This document shows, one piece after another, positions 23,722-35,781 of a DNA stretch of 64,000 nt. This DNA is from Hawksworthiomyces lignivorus (taxonomy: Eukaryota > Ascomycota > Sordariomycetes > Ophiostomatales > Ophiostomataceae), in the NCBI GenBank assembly GCA_002917075.1, contig NTMA01000001.1, forward strand, positions 558,001-622,000, given 5' to 3'. The position numbers and the translations under genes were made by a program. The notes beneath the pieces are model-generated. The model did not search any database. It was not told where the DNA came from and saw only the letters and a program-made list of their open reading frames with translations. Each line of letters opens with the position of its first letter. The stretch's first letter is position 1.

Positions 23722-24854
23722 GGTGATGCTTGTTGGCTCTGGTAACAGAGGCGGAGAAAAAAAGTTGGGTGGATGCCGGAGACGAGACGGGGACCAGTTG
23801 AAAGCCGCTAATTACAGAAAACAAGAATAGACCATGCTTCAAAACTCGTCTTGAACTGAGTGCGATGCCCTTCAATACGGCTGGCTAGGAATCGCTCTAT
23901 GTACTTTCTCGAAGGGACCTTTATTTTGCCGCACATCTAGTAAGCTGCTGACTTGCATCCCGACTGTGAATCCCATTTTCCCTGCTTCAGAATCTTACCT
24001 CAGACTCCGAAATACTGCTCTTAACATCCAAAACTAGATTCTCCTTGTTTAAGTGGTCCCTATGAGTGACAAGAAACCTCGCCTCCTCACAGAACGATGT
24101 CACCTTCGCAAGTCTTCGGTCCTGATCTAACACAGGCGGTTGGTGGGGTTCTCCTCGATGTGGCGCCGGCATATGGCTACGGCATCCAGATGCGACAATG
24201 ATCTTGGGATGGAGGGGAAAGAGTGTGGTACAGCTGAAGTTTGGGGTAAGCTGGACGCCGCCTATTTTTGCTCAATATTTGCCTCTCCCTCGGTTAAAAC
24301 TCCACTCTCGCTACTAGTGTGCTGAAGTTGACCAACTTGCATCCACCTCCACTTACATAATTCACTTGCAACACTAAGAAGCTTGACAGCGAACCGGTCA
24401 GTTTCTGATGAGCTAGCCTACAGGCGGTGGTTTTCATAGTGGCTCATGTCTCTGGATCGGGTATGGCTGTGACCAGCCATCTAGGGCCTCATGATAATAC
24501 GTTTATATTTTCTACGGATATACTATGCTCTAGGAGCAAGGAAGTAATGCCATCTACGTCTATAATTTTCGTTTGGAGCTCAAGGACTATCTGGGGGCTC
24601 CTTTATAGGTGAACCGGTTGAGGAGTTCTAAGGGTGGCAATACCTGGGCGCATCCAAGGACTGTATCCTATCCGATGGCTGACATCCGAAGCTGCACTGA
24701 CACTTCCGAAAGCAGAAATCTCAACGGGTATTATATTTTACGCTCTGCAACACCATCCTCAAGTTATCTACTATGAAAAAAGAGATATCTAACTGCTCCA
24801 TCTCTTTGGCTCTTTGCACGGATTATTCGGCTGCAATGACAAGAGTCTCACCGC
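23722..24854. other. Intergenic
   Basis: About 1.1 kb separating the P450 start from the end of the regulator gene. AT-richer; no conserved frame, RNA structure or repeat was recognised. Confidence 0.5.
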
Positions 24855-27146
24855 TCAAAACCCGGCTAATCCGTTCCACGGAAAATCAATGTTACTTGCC
24901 ATCCACGAGTCTAGATTTGCTGCAAAATCATACAGCTCCATCCCGCCCTGGCTCAATAAACCGTATCCTATGGGTAGCGAGCGGGTGTCTGGTCCTGACT
25001 GCAGGTTAGCGGAGAGGGGGCTTTGCACCTCTCGCTGGTCCACCGTTCGCGGCTCGCCTTCTTGGGACGACGCGAGCTGGTGCGAGATGGGCCCCGAGGC
25101 CGGCGTTAGCGTCGGCGGCGGTTCCTGCTGGTCCTGCTGGCCCTGCGGGCCTTGCGGGGCATGGTGCAGCGCGGCCATGTAGCTGCTCCGGATCGCATCC
25201 CAGCGCTGGAGCACGCTGGCGTACCAGTCCTTGGCCGTCTCCGAGGGCTCTATCATCAGAGACAGGTCACGCACGTGGACCGACATGCCGTCGATGTACG
25301 CGTCCAGCTTGATGATGGACCGCGCCATGTCGATGCTCCACCCGGGCATCTGCACCGTCAGCGACATAGTGGCCGCGAGAAGCACCGAGTAACTCAGCAG
25401 CGCCCAATGCGTAGACGGCAGGCTCGGGATCTCGGCTGGCGGTATGGCCAGGAACGCATCAAAAAACTTTCTGATGCTCTCTAGTGAGGCCACGATGACA
25501 CGGATGCGGAAGACAGACATGTCCGTGCTCCGCGACATGCCCGACAGGCTCACCTCGCGCACGAAGGCTTCGAAAAGGTAGGGCCACATTCTATGGCTAG
25601 CTGTCGAAATGTTAGCTGCGCTAAGGGGAATTTTGAGGGAGAGGCAGGGCTGGATGAGGTATAGGTTGCACGCACGATCATCAGCCATAGAGATGGGGAG
25701 GCGCGCACACCAGTCCTGCGACGTGGCGGAGAACGCGTTCAGATAAATCTGAATTTGGTCGTCGTTCATGCAGTGCGCCTGTTGGGCCTCGGTGTAGTTG
25801 AACAGCGTGTAGACTTTCTCGGCCTCTCGTGTGATCTCGAGATAAAAGATGAGGTGGGTATCCGTCGGGACCCTCTTGGCAGCAGCTAATGACTCGGCAC
25901 AAGTACGCAGATAGTCATTGTATGTCAGCGGGCTTGTCTTGCGGGTGATGATGGAGTACCTGCATGCAGCGCACTTGTTAGCCCTCTGTGCGGGGAAGTC
26001 CTGCTTGGATGTATTCTTCTCACCAGATGGCCATGTGGTAGCAGCCCAAGTAGGCGCGCTGGGCTTCCACGCTCCAGAAATCCGAGTCAATTACATTCAG
26101 GCCGTGCGGCGTTTCGTTGCTGGTGTCGATATTCAGCTGCTGGTGTCTACCTTTTCCAGGCCGTCGCGTAATTCCATAGTCGACGGCGAGAGAGATGGCG
26201 ATGCACATGAGTCTATACGCCTGCTGCGTCCTGGGATTGGTGTGTAGATGAATCCTGCAGCGACGATGGGGTTAGGAACGGTGGTCTCTTGATACGAGTC
26301 ATGTCTTTCTGTCACGCATCGTCTCTTACCAGCGTAGATACACCAGCAGACCGCTCAGTAGGTCCAAGTCTCGGTCGCCGTGTACGATGAGTCTATTGCT
26401 CAAAGTCTTAAGAAAATGCAGATGCAAAGCGTCGAACTGGTCACCTCCTTGCCAGGCGGCCGTGACAAGGATCGCGAGCAGCAGCACGGGGCTTGTCCGC
26501 TGCAGGCTGAGGACGGTGGCATCTTCCGGCAGGACCACGTGACTAAAGTTCTTTGCAAAGTGTTCAACGTATTCGGCTATGAGATGCTCTGCCTGTTGCG
26601 TAGTGATGACCCCGTGACTCTCGTCGGCCAGGAACAGTTCATGAGAATCCGTACACGCTTCAAAGTCCTGCCGCGGCGGCGCCTCAAGGTCCTCGGAAGA
26701 GCACGACTGCAGAGCGGAGCGCTGTCTGGTATTGGGCAGCAGCGAGATGACCCGATCGACACTTCGTTCGAGCTGCGCAATCCTCAATTCATGCACTGGC
26801 GTGTGTAGTGTCAGCGGCGGCGTGCGACGATGCGTGCCAGACGGGGATTGCGCATGCTGACCTTTCTTTCTGCTCCTCCGCGGACGAAGCTCAGGAACAA
26901 CGCACTGCAGCTTCTTTTGCTGGCATCTGCTCAGAGAACTCTGTCAGTCAACTTTCGATACGGTCAATGGATGAATTAGATTGGCCGGATCCACTACTCG
27001 GTGGCCAAATGCGAGCAGTTGCGGTGCGGCGCCCTGGCTAACCTCTTGCATGCCCACGGCGGGCTGTCGCTCCGCAGGCACCGAAGCTTTTTCTCCTTGC
27101 AGGTCGCGCAAGCTCGTATTAAGTATGGAGAATGCTCTTCGGCCAT
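24855..27146 (-). CDS. Zn2Cys6 transcription factor with Fungal_trans domain
   Basis: Nuclear DNA-binding regulator. Five exons: 27146-27043, 26926-26862, 26795-26330, 26254-26024, 25959-24855; 1971 nt, 656 residues. The zinc cluster is split by intron 1 and is complete when spliced: CATCKEKKLRC followed by CKRCQQKKLQC, spacing C-x2-C-x6-C-x9-C-x2-C-x6-C. Then a basic linker (RPRRSRKK), a short coiled-coil dimerisation segment (VHELRIAQLERSVDRVISLL), and the regulatory domain with QQAYRLMCIAISLAVDYG and EAQRAYLGCYHMAIWYSI. The tail has a Gln/Pro-rich low-complexity part. Phases close across all five exons. A branch-site-like GCTAAC inside exon 5 (near 25612-25617) hints at a possible further small intron that I could not resolve. 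Likely regulator of the adjacent P450 and/or transporter (inference). Confidence 0.88.
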
Positions 27147-27964
27147 TGCAGATAGAAGGGCAGGTACCTAGTTAATTTGACAGAAGCACTGCAGGTTTTC
27201 TTCTTTTTTATTATATTTTAATTTTTCTTTTCATTTACACTCGCCGTCCAAGAAACATGGGGAACCAACTCCCGAATTTTCAGTGGCATATCACCGCTGA
27301 CCATGATTTGCAAAAGGACTAGCGCTTCCAGTTAGTTGGTTCCGGAGCCTCCGAAGTTGCGAGGGCCGAGCCAAGCCCCCAGGCCCACATCTTAGCCCGT
27401 CTCTCGCCTCAGTACTGGTCCAGTCACCCACAAATCCTCAACAGTAGCTGATTTGTGGTGCGAGAGAGCAAGGCTCTGCAGGCCGTCTTTATAGTTCCTC
27501 TTCTGTGTGCTTCAATTCCCCACTTATTTTTTGTTGGTATCAATTCCGGGTTACCAGACATCCGACCCACCGACAAATTGACGAGGGAAGAGAAGGGTAA
27601 TTAAGGTTACCGTTGGGTGGGGTCGCGGTCGAGCTAATATCTGTAGGGTTGGCTCGGAAGCTCCGAGCTTAATTCATGTGAGAGAAGTTTATGTTGACGA
27701 GCTGTGTATGTCTGCACGAAGACGCCTCTGACTCTCGACTCCCACGGCGCCCAAATCCCGTTTACCGGTCGCTAAATGATATCCCATGTATCTAAACAAG
27801 GCAGTTCGCTCTCTCGATCTTTGACAAAGGTCCGACCTGGTTTGTGGAATGCGGATGGCTCGGAGCTATGATTTAGAGGAGTTTATGGTATGCTTATAAG
27901 AGATGGACCGTCTAGTGTCTCCCAGTGTTCTGTTCTCTTTTGGAAACGTTAACGGAAACTCACA
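27147..27964. other. Divergent promoter region between regulator and transporter
   Basis: About 820 bp shared by the regulator (-) and DHA1 transporter (+). AT-rich near the regulator start (27190-27240). Several CGG/CCG trinucleotides, the half-sites preferred by Zn2Cys6 proteins, are present (for example TTCCGGAGCCTCCGAAG near 27340-27356 and CTCGGAAGCTCCGAG near 27653-27667, both with mirrored CGGA/TCCG arms). Binding is not shown. Confidence 0.45.
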
Positions 27965-30066
27965 ATGGCTGTTTCTTCCAGGACATCAGTTGAATTGCCG
28001 TCTTCAAACACGGACCAGGAAGACAACCAGCTCTCCAATGAATTGTAATTCAAACCGCATTTTGTTACACCATAATTCGACTTAGAGATGGCATTCTGAT
28101 TCGCTTCATAGGAAACAAGAAAAGTCCAACACCGCCGAGATCGAGAATCCCGTCCGAGATCAGAATGGGAACCTGGTGGCAGATGAGCAAGGATCCCACC
28201 CAGGTTACGAACTGCGAGACATCACGACTGATGACGGCCAAGTGAAGAGGTACAAGATTGTGGTCTTCAAGCCAGATGACCCTGGCAACCCAAAGAACTG
28301 GTCCAAGGCGCGAAAATGGCTCATCACTATGACCCTGGGCTGGGTGTGTTTCTCGGTCGCGTTTGCTTCGGCTGTCATCACGCCGGGCATTGAGGGCGTA
28401 GCTGAGCATTTCAATGTCTCCGCCGAGGTTGCAATTCTTTCCGTTACGCTTTTTGTGTACGGATTTGGCATCGGACGTAAGTGAGCTATGCTATCATCAT
28501 CCCGTGGATCCTTTTCTGACTTTGCAATAGCTCTTGTTTTCAGCCCGATGTCCGAGATATACGGACGGTGGATCATTTACGTGTCAACATTCGGCGTTGC
28601 TGTCATATTTATCATCCCCTGTGCCGTTGCCAAAAACATTGAGACACTGTTGGTTTGCCGTGCGATTGATGGTATTGCCATCAGTGTGCCTGTTGCGAAT
28701 GTGAGTTGAGGTCATCCTTAGAGATCAGGACCGCCAGAAAATTGGAATTTCTAACAATTGTCGGTTATAGATTGGCGGTACCCTTGCAGATTTGTGGAGG
28801 GCCGAAGAGCGTGGTGTCCCAATGGCGGTGTTTAGCGCTGCTCCTTTCCTGGGGCCTATTATGGGTATGTTCGGCGTCTGCACTCCGTGACATAATGCCT
28901 CCTGAAGCTTACATTGCACAAAGGCCCGCTTATCGGTGGCTTTGTCTACGAGAATATTGGCTGGCGTTGGCTCTATTATCTGCAGCTCATCATCTGCGGA
29001 GTGTTTTTCCTCTGTATCCTCGCCTTCGTCCCGGAGACTTATGCCCCTGTCATTCTCGAGTGGAGGGCCAAGAAGCTGCGAAAGGAGACCGGCGACGACA
29101 GCTACAAGGGAGAGCACGAGCTTGCCCATAGGACGTTCAAGCATATTGCCCAAGTTCACCTCGCTCGACCGCTGAGGCTGCTGTTCACGGAGCCAATCGT
29201 TACTTTGTTTTCTTTATATGCAGCTGTGCTCTATGGCCTTCTGTATATGTTTTTCGTGGCGTGAGTTACTCCTAATCAAGACCGATTTTCTCCGCTGCGT
29301 GAAAGACTGACGGCAAGCTAGGTACCCTATCGTGTTTGGAGAGGGCAAAGGATACTCCCCTGGCATTTCTGGCCTCATGTTCATCCCTATCACTGGCGGT
29401 ATCGTTGTAGGGCTTCTCGGAGCTCCCTTAGTGAATAAGCAATACGTACGACTTCGATCACAACATACGGGACACCCTCCGCCAGAGCTGCGACTTATCC
29501 CGATGATGTGGAGTTGCTTCTTTATTCCCATTGGCATTTTCATAGTAAGATTTCAAGGCCTTCCGAGTCTGCGTCCTAAACTTTTGCTGCATTTCCCGAG
29601 TCATTAGGATAACGTCTTTTTTTACAATATGGAAAATCTTGACCCTAGTTCTGACAATTTGTGCCTCTTAGTTTGCCTGGACTTCCTACGACGACCTAAC
29701 ATGGGTCGGGCCTTGCCTCGCCGGCCTTCCAATCGGTGTGGGATTCGTGTTCCTCTACAACTCGTTCAACAACTATATCGTAGATGCCTACCAACACACA
29801 GCAGCATCTGCACTTGCTGCAAAGACGCTTCTCAGGTCCATATGGGGAGGATCAACTGTTCTCTTCACTGCTCAGATGTACGCACTGCCATTCCATGACA
29901 CTTGCAAAGTCGAGCTAACACGTTTCAAAGGTATCACAACGTGAACTATCGATGGGCCTCAAGTCTGCTGGGCTTCATCGCCCTTGCTTGCTGCATGATC
30001 CCCTTCTTCTTTTACAGATACGGATCTACTATTCGCAAGTATTCCAAATATGCTTATTCAGGGTAA
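27965..30066 (+). CDS. MFS transporter, DHA1 drug:H+ antiporter family
   Basis: Twelve-helix plasma-membrane proton antiporter related to multidrug and polyamine exporters. Eight exons: 27965-28044, 28112-28476, 28531-28700, 28771-28864, 28924-29260, 29322-29544, 29672-29877, 29931-30066; 1611 nt, 536 residues, all phases close. Seen: hydrophilic N-terminus, the family mark [18 protein letters not shown]1 [13 protein letters not shown], motif A-like region [15 protein letters not shown], motif C-like [26 protein letters not shown], a central loop after [20 protein letters not shown], and TMS11-12 ending YRYGSTIRK. The substrate cannot be read from sequence. Divergent from the Zn2Cys6 regulator and near the P450, so it may export the P450 substrate or product (inference). 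Confidence 0.92.
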
Positions 30067-30773
30067 ATTAGGCGAATTTATTAGACTTGCTCCTGGCCTA
30101 TCGTGTGTACTCACAGTGGTCTGTTCTCTCGTTTCTTGGCTATATTAAAACTGAAGGACTTTCCACACCCTTGAATTAGAATACGATATGTTACACATGG
30201 TTTAACTGGTTGTTATGATACAGTACTGTTCTGACTGCACTTGTAAGCTACTTTACTGTTACTCCAAGCGGGTCTTCAGATTGAATATTATGTTCTCAAG
30301 ATCTTTATTTAGACTCTAGAGATCTGTTTTATTGATCTTCTTTATGGATATATTCTCTGTATTCAGGGCCTTAAGTTTCTCATTTGTATATTAAATCAAC
30401 AAGTTTAGATTAAATATTGGTGTATTAGGAAAATAATAAGAACTCCCCATATTACTTCTACTTTATCTATCTCATTTTGCATTCTGCTATAAGCAAATAA
30501 TTAATTTTATTTCTGGTAGTAATAATGTAATCTTAATTATTTATCTGTATGCGTCTTAAGGACTACAATCATTAGCAAAGCAGAAAATACATTTCAGAAT
30601 CCAGAAATCAAATTCACTCGTAAATTTATGATTTTTCAACAAGACGCGCGTGTTTGCTTCTATTGCTGTATACATATCCTCTAAATAATAGAACTAAAAT
30701 AAAATCACCCCCTTTATCTAGAACAAAACATTTACTTCTCTAAGAGATCTCCACCATGAGGCAGGCTTCTGTG
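30067..30773. other. AT-rich intergenic stretch
   Basis: About 700 bp of strongly AT-rich sequence with no open frame or recognisable gene. The base composition contrasts sharply with the flanking coding DNA and is compatible with RIP-affected or simply non-coding DNA. Confidence 0.6.
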
Positions 30774-32082
30774 CTACTGGAACGAACTTGTCGGCCTCCG
30801 TCCTAGACCACTTTTCTCATAGGCCATATCAACCATTTTCATCTGGTTAACCGAGTCTTCTCCGCTGATCCAATATTGTGTTGGACGGCCTTTGACCCTA
30901 TTTACAAACTCCTCGAGCTGGTAGCGAAACGACAACCACCAGCCTCTTTATAAGTGTAGGCTTTGTGTGACTTGTACTCGACCCACTTTTGAACCAAGTG
31001 GCTATCTGTTTTATTGCGAATTACATACGAGTCCTTAACGTCGATTCGATGCTAGAGCGTAGCATTCATGAAGCTATGCATAGTGACCTGCCAAGTCAGG
31101 ACCTTTCCTTGCGTGGACGGCAAGGCCGGATCTGGGACCAGGACCTCCTTAGTCGTAACTCTTGCCTCTTAGGGCTTCCAGAGTATAGGACCCCTCAACG
31201 TGGCACTGGCCTCGCCTATGCCGCCATTGGGGAAGAGAAATTTGGCTTTGAAGTCATAGTCGCACTTGTCGTGGACTCCATCGCCAAAAGTACGGGTGTT
31301 ACAAGTCAGGCACTCCTCCGGCTCGGCGTCAAAGATCATCCGAAGCATGGCGAAGCAATACGTGCCTATGTGCATCATGCTGCCACCCGCGAGGCTGTAG
31401 TTAAAGCCGATGCTGTCTTTGGTGGCCATCAGCCACGGAACCATGCAATCGGTGTGAACGTGCACGACGTCTGCGGGATTGATAAAAGACCGAAACAAGC
31501 GCATGGCTGGGTGGAAGCGGTTGTGGAAGGCTTCTAGCACAACTGGGCCGTTGGGCTGCGACAATTCCGGCAAGCTGAAGAGAATTTCAGCTTCGGTGGC
31601 GTTGGAGACGGACGGCTTTTCCAGCAAGACATGCTTGCCGGCGCGGACAGCACGGACGCTCCACTCAAAATGCAAGCTGTTGGCTAGTGGGATGTAGACG
31701 GCGTCGATGTTCGGGTCGTCGAGAATTTCTTCAGCACGCGCGAGATTAGTGTTTGCTTGATTCTTGAATGAGGTAATCAATCCCAACCTTGATACGAGTC
31801 CTTTACATCGGGGATTCCATTTTTTTTTTGCGAATTCCTCCGCCCTGGTACGATTTCTGGCAGCGACGGCTTGCAGAACGACTTCGGGATGCGACTTGGC
31901 TGGCATCACAAGCGACAGGGGGCTGCTTGGTGTTAGTGGCGAATTTTTACCAAACACGTCCTCCAGTGAAAACTTACGCAGTTTGTGCGGCTCCCAAGAT
32001 GCCAAACCGGATAGCGTCGCTTTTTTTTCTCGACTGTTGGCGAGCTCAAGGCCGTGAAGGCACGGTTCAAAAGAGACGCCAT
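30774..32082 (-). pseudogene. Gfo/Idh/MocA-family dehydrogenase, disabled
   Basis: Remnant of an NAD(P)-dependent oxidoreductase of the dimeric dihydrodiol / D-xylose dehydrogenase type. Homology runs from the ATG at 32082-32080 (MASLLNRAFTALSS) through the Rossmann motif FGILGAAQTA, then DPNIDAVYIPLANSLHFEW and AGKHVLLEKPSVSNATEAE, to a C-terminal RPTSSFQ and stop at 30776-30774. Lesions seen: +1 shift in an A8 run (32021-32028); +1 shift in an A10 run (31820-31829); in-frame TAA at 31171-31169; in-frame TAG at 31054-31052 where a Trp is expected; loss of about ten codons plus a frame change near 30930-30945. The two homopolymer shifts alone could be sequencing errors; the stops and deletion cannot be explained that way. 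Splice sites near 31978, 31922, 31788 and 31728 are still recognisable. Confidence 0.85.
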
Positions 32083-32883
32083 CCTGGCGAAGGCTCTCTC
32101 AGTTAGAATATAATTGTGACTTCGCGATTGATGACGGCGGTGACTGCTGGGAGCTGTCGAGTGTATGAAGGAGGTCTTAAGGTCTTATATAGAAAATCCA
32201 ACGCTTGCCCTTCGTATAACCTTCAATATATCATTTGATTAAGGTCTTCATAGTAAACATCACATCTGCCAGGTTCAATTGTACCCATCTCATCATCATT
32301 GGCGATATACTCTAGTGGCAGAATTACAAAAGGGCTCTAGCGCGTAACGCGCCTGCAGTAGCGGCATTGTCGATTTGGTCCCGATCTTTATATTACAAAG
32401 GAGGCTTTAGGCTTTAGGTATTAATAAGCCTACAGAGGATCTCCGAGGCACACGACGGTTGCAAAGCTAGGAACAAGTGGACCATAGAAGGTAAAGATTG
32501 AACTTATTCCACATCCATGCTAAATCGGGTTGATTCTTACGCCTCCTTCTTAGTTCGACGCCCGCTGCGCGCGTTAGGATCTCACTGTACTCTCAAGGCT
32601 GCTGTCAGAAACACGCAAGGCACTTCTCTCCAGCTTCCCTTACGCCGGCAAACCCTGATGCCGAGAATATTGAAGACTACGGAGCATCTCTCTCCATTTC
32701 ATCCGAAACTGTCAGCAATCGCTGAAAGTCGCCGATTGGTCTCGGCATGGTGCGAGCAGAGCATGAGCGGCGGGTCTCGCAAGCTGTCTTTGTCTAGGTA
32801 TGAATAGATAGTCTCCGTACATCGAGCTGCAAAGTACGAAGTCTTGGGCTCTTTGGGGGTTATGTCAACTGATTTGCAATCAG
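32083..32883. other. Intergenic with no supported gene
   Basis: About 800 bp. An open frame at 32517-32807 has no recognisable domain and no GC3 bias. Nothing else seen. Confidence 0.5.
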
Positions 32884-32971
32884 ACTTTGGGCGGCGAGGA
32901 TGATTGGAGTGGAGTGCAAGACCCCATTGAAAGAAGAAAGCGCCAGAATCGCATCCGACAGAGAGCTTGGC
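32884..32971 (+). pseudogene. bZIP basic-region exon fragment
   Basis: An 88-nt exon-like segment with acceptor TTGCAATCAG before it and donor GTAAGT after it. It encodes GGEDDWSGV followed by ERRKRQNRIRQRAW, matching the basic region of the fungal bZIP/DUF3425 regulator family (typically DDWSG..D..ERRRRQNRLNQRAWR). No downstream leucine zipper or DUF3425 sequence follows, and no start codon connects in frame upstream. Probably a relic left after deletion; alternatively part of a gene with exons I could not recognise. Confidence 0.55.
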
Positions 32972-33282
32972 GTAAGTACTTTGTGTGTCTGCTGGGTTGG
33001 AGCTGGGCCGCTAGCTCAGATGACATTGATGTCGCTGGTTGAGCTGTACTGCTCTAGTGATAGTCTGGTCTAGCCATCTCATCACAAAATACAGGACTTC
33101 TTACCGCTGGAAGCTTTGTGGAAGAGTGAATCGCTGCTCGTCTTTTCACACTATGAACACCACTCTGAGGTTCTTGTGCTTCTTTGCCTTGACAATCGCT
33201 TTCTATATCAGATAGTATGGATGATTTACTCTAAGACAGTTTAAATAACCACATATGACAATAGCGGGTACCAGCGCTTGGC

Positions 33283-34193
33283 TTAAGTGGTCATCCAACC
33301 GTGGTCGACGGTCAGCTCTGCACCATTGACACATGACGCGGTGGCTAGGTAGATGACCGCGCCAGCAATGTCCTGCGGCTCCGCGAGACCGGGATTAATC
33401 GCAATGAAGGGAGCAAGGCGGCCGTAGTTTGTAGGGTCGGCGTTGTTGCCGCTATTGGCCACGATGTTCGTCCGCGTGCCGCCGGGAAGGACAGCGTTGC
33501 AGCGAATGCCGTCCTCCTTGTACATCCAGGCGGTGTTTCGGGTCAGGCCCAGGAGGCCGTGCTTGGACGTTGTGTATGCGGCGCCCGCAACCGCGCCGCT
33601 GTGCGCCGCAATAGAGCAAATGTTGACAATATTTCCCCTCTCTGGGCCCTCATTTTTCAACATGTGCGGCATGGCGCGGTTGATAAGGAAAAAAGGTCCG
33701 TCTAAATTGACGCCGAGGACGCGGCGCCAGATGGTGGCGTTGGTGTCAGATACACCGTCTGTTCAAGTCATTAGCCAATTTGAAACTAAAATAAAATAGA
33801 ACTGGAGTTTGTTGCTAGTTGAGAGGCTGGCAAGAGGAAGGCTGACTGTTGTCGTCTGTGATTCCCGCATTGTTCACAAGCACGTCGATGCGGCCCCATT
33901 TCTTCACGACCTCGTCGATGGCGCTGCTGCACTGATCCTCAATAGAAACGTTGCATGCGATGGAGAAATAGTCATCGTCGGCCGGCTTCTTAGACCGCAC
34001 CAGGTCCAGGCAAGCAACCTTGGCACCATAACTGAGAAAAGCCTCCACCGTGGCGCCGCCGATGCCCTGGCTGCCGCCAGTTACAATGACAACCTGAGAA
34101 TGTTCAAGTCGACGTGAGTAACAGTTTACAGAAAAGCTGCTATACAGGTAAATCTGTGCTTACCTTTCCCTTTAGTTTAGCTAGTGCTGCCAT
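33283..34193 (-). CDS. Short-chain dehydrogenase/reductase (classical SDR)
   Basis: NAD(P)-dependent oxidoreductase, cytosolic, substrate unknown. Three exons: 34193-34164 (30 nt), 34093-33847, 33758-33283; 753 nt, 250 residues, the normal classical-SDR length. Seen: TGGSQGIG at residues 15-22 (cofactor loop), the adenine-ring region IACNVS, VLVNNAGI, the catalytic Ser in NICSIAAHSGAVAG and YTTSK (Tyr-x3-Lys), the LPGGTRTNI segment after the active site, and the C-terminal CVNGAELTVDHGWMTT. Intron 2 uses the less common donor GTCAGC, with a good branch site GGCTAATGAC. All phases close, so this copy looks functional although its neighbours on both sides are broken. Confidence 0.88.
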
Positions 34194-35661
34194 ATTGGAC
34201 TATTAACAAAGATCACAAGAGATAAAATGCCCATAAACACAAAGTTATAACACAGAAAGACCAGAGATAAGATAATGGGAAGTTAAAAGCTCTGCAAGGA
34301 CTAGGGCGACACGCTCTTGTGTACCTTTACAATATGATAGATGGACACCAAAAAGAGGCTAGTATCCAAAAGAGCAACTTCCAGCGCTCGGGCGAATTCG
34401 CAGACCCATGTGCTCCAAGGAACTATTCTATAAAAGTGAATACAGTTCATACGGCCGCCAAGTGACGGACAGAGCCGTCGTATTCGTATATACTGACGTT
34501 CATTTGGAAGTGCACTACACGTTCTATGTAGGACACTCAGTAGGAAACCTGCTAGGGGAGCTAGAATCTAAATTCTATAATAGACACCTCTTAGATCTGC
34601 TAGTGCCCTGGATGTGGCTACAGTTCTGTGACTAATATGGCATTTGATTGGATCAAGGCAGAGGACGAGCAAGTGTCGAGCAGCTCTTCTCGGCACACGG
34701 CTTCCGGATCTCCATACATGTGGGAAACATTTCTTGAGGAAATGTTCTATGCGGGGCTCTCGAGAAGAATAAGATGCGAATACGAAACCACAGATCAGAA
34801 GACTGGGTAAGAAGATGTGCTGACGCCATGCACGAATGTTACTTTTACCGAGAAGGGAAATAATTCCGACACCGACGTCGTTAGCTGATTAAAACGCTGG
34901 CACAGCGTGCGCGTCAGTGGTGCTCTAGGATATACCAGAGAGTCCCATTTATGCTTGAACTCTTCTTTAACAGCACTTCCAGTGCCGTACCAAAGGAATT
35001 CTTGACCACAGTGTGGCCCGGTGTTGCGAATAAAGGGCTGTTATAAAATACGAATCTTGTCGTTCTGTCTCGAGGGTCAAGCACAAGCGCTGCACACCCG
35101 CGGCACTGGCGCTAAGCATCTCTGCACTGGTGCTAAGCACTTCTGCACAGGGCAGGCTCTACCTCCGCCACACCGACATGTGTACCGCTTCAAAGACGGT
35201 AAAATTTGTATACCATGAAGGGCAAGAGGAAGGGGTCCCGAATTTAGTCTAAGCAATGAGTTGAAGTGGGAAAGGACCCCTGCTAGATGGTAGGGCGGTT
35301 GGCACCCTCTTTGGGGAGGAGTATATGAATCGACTGGATCTGCCAGTCCTCACCACCTAAGGAGACGACAAAAAGGAGAGGGCAGATTTTATCTTTTTGT
35401 AGAAAATAGGAAGGCAGGCACCCTTTAGACGGAAAAATTCACGTCGAATTAGCCCCTTATCAGACGAAGACGATTCGAACGCGCCTATTCAGAAATTGGT
35501 TGGAGAGAAATTGAGAGAGATAGCTGACAGGCGTTTGGCCTTGGACCAGACGCCGACCCAGCCCTAAGGCTGCCGCAGTCTCATCACTAAATCCGGCATT
35601 AAGGTGCAGTAAGGGAGGTGGTCACTCTCCCTCCTTCGGAGAGAGAGTCGAGTAGCCTCCT

Positions 35662-35682
35662 GATCAGCCCTTTGGGCTGATC
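35662..35682. repeat. Perfect inverted repeat (hairpin)
   Basis: GATCAGCCC and GGGCTGATC, 9-bp perfect arms around a TTT loop. Confidence 0.9.
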
Positions 35683-35781
35683 GTAAGTGGTGTTAAAGAG
35701 ATGTGGTGGTCTTGGTGGTTAGGTTGAGTCGAGGGGGTCTGCCCACCTCGCTCTCACTACCTAGATAGACCCCATAGTTAG

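Noticed and set aside
25600..25700. Extra intron in regulator exon 5 suggested by GCTAAC
   Set aside because: No convincing donor keeps frame; the exon is open and the five-exon model closes without it.
33150..33220. Small frame starting MNTTLRFLCFF at about 33153
   Set aside because: About 20 codons, hydrophobic, with no supporting context.
35462..35490. tRNA T-loop-like GTTCGAATC on the minus strand
   Set aside because: No acceptor stem, D arm or anticodon arm can be folded around it.
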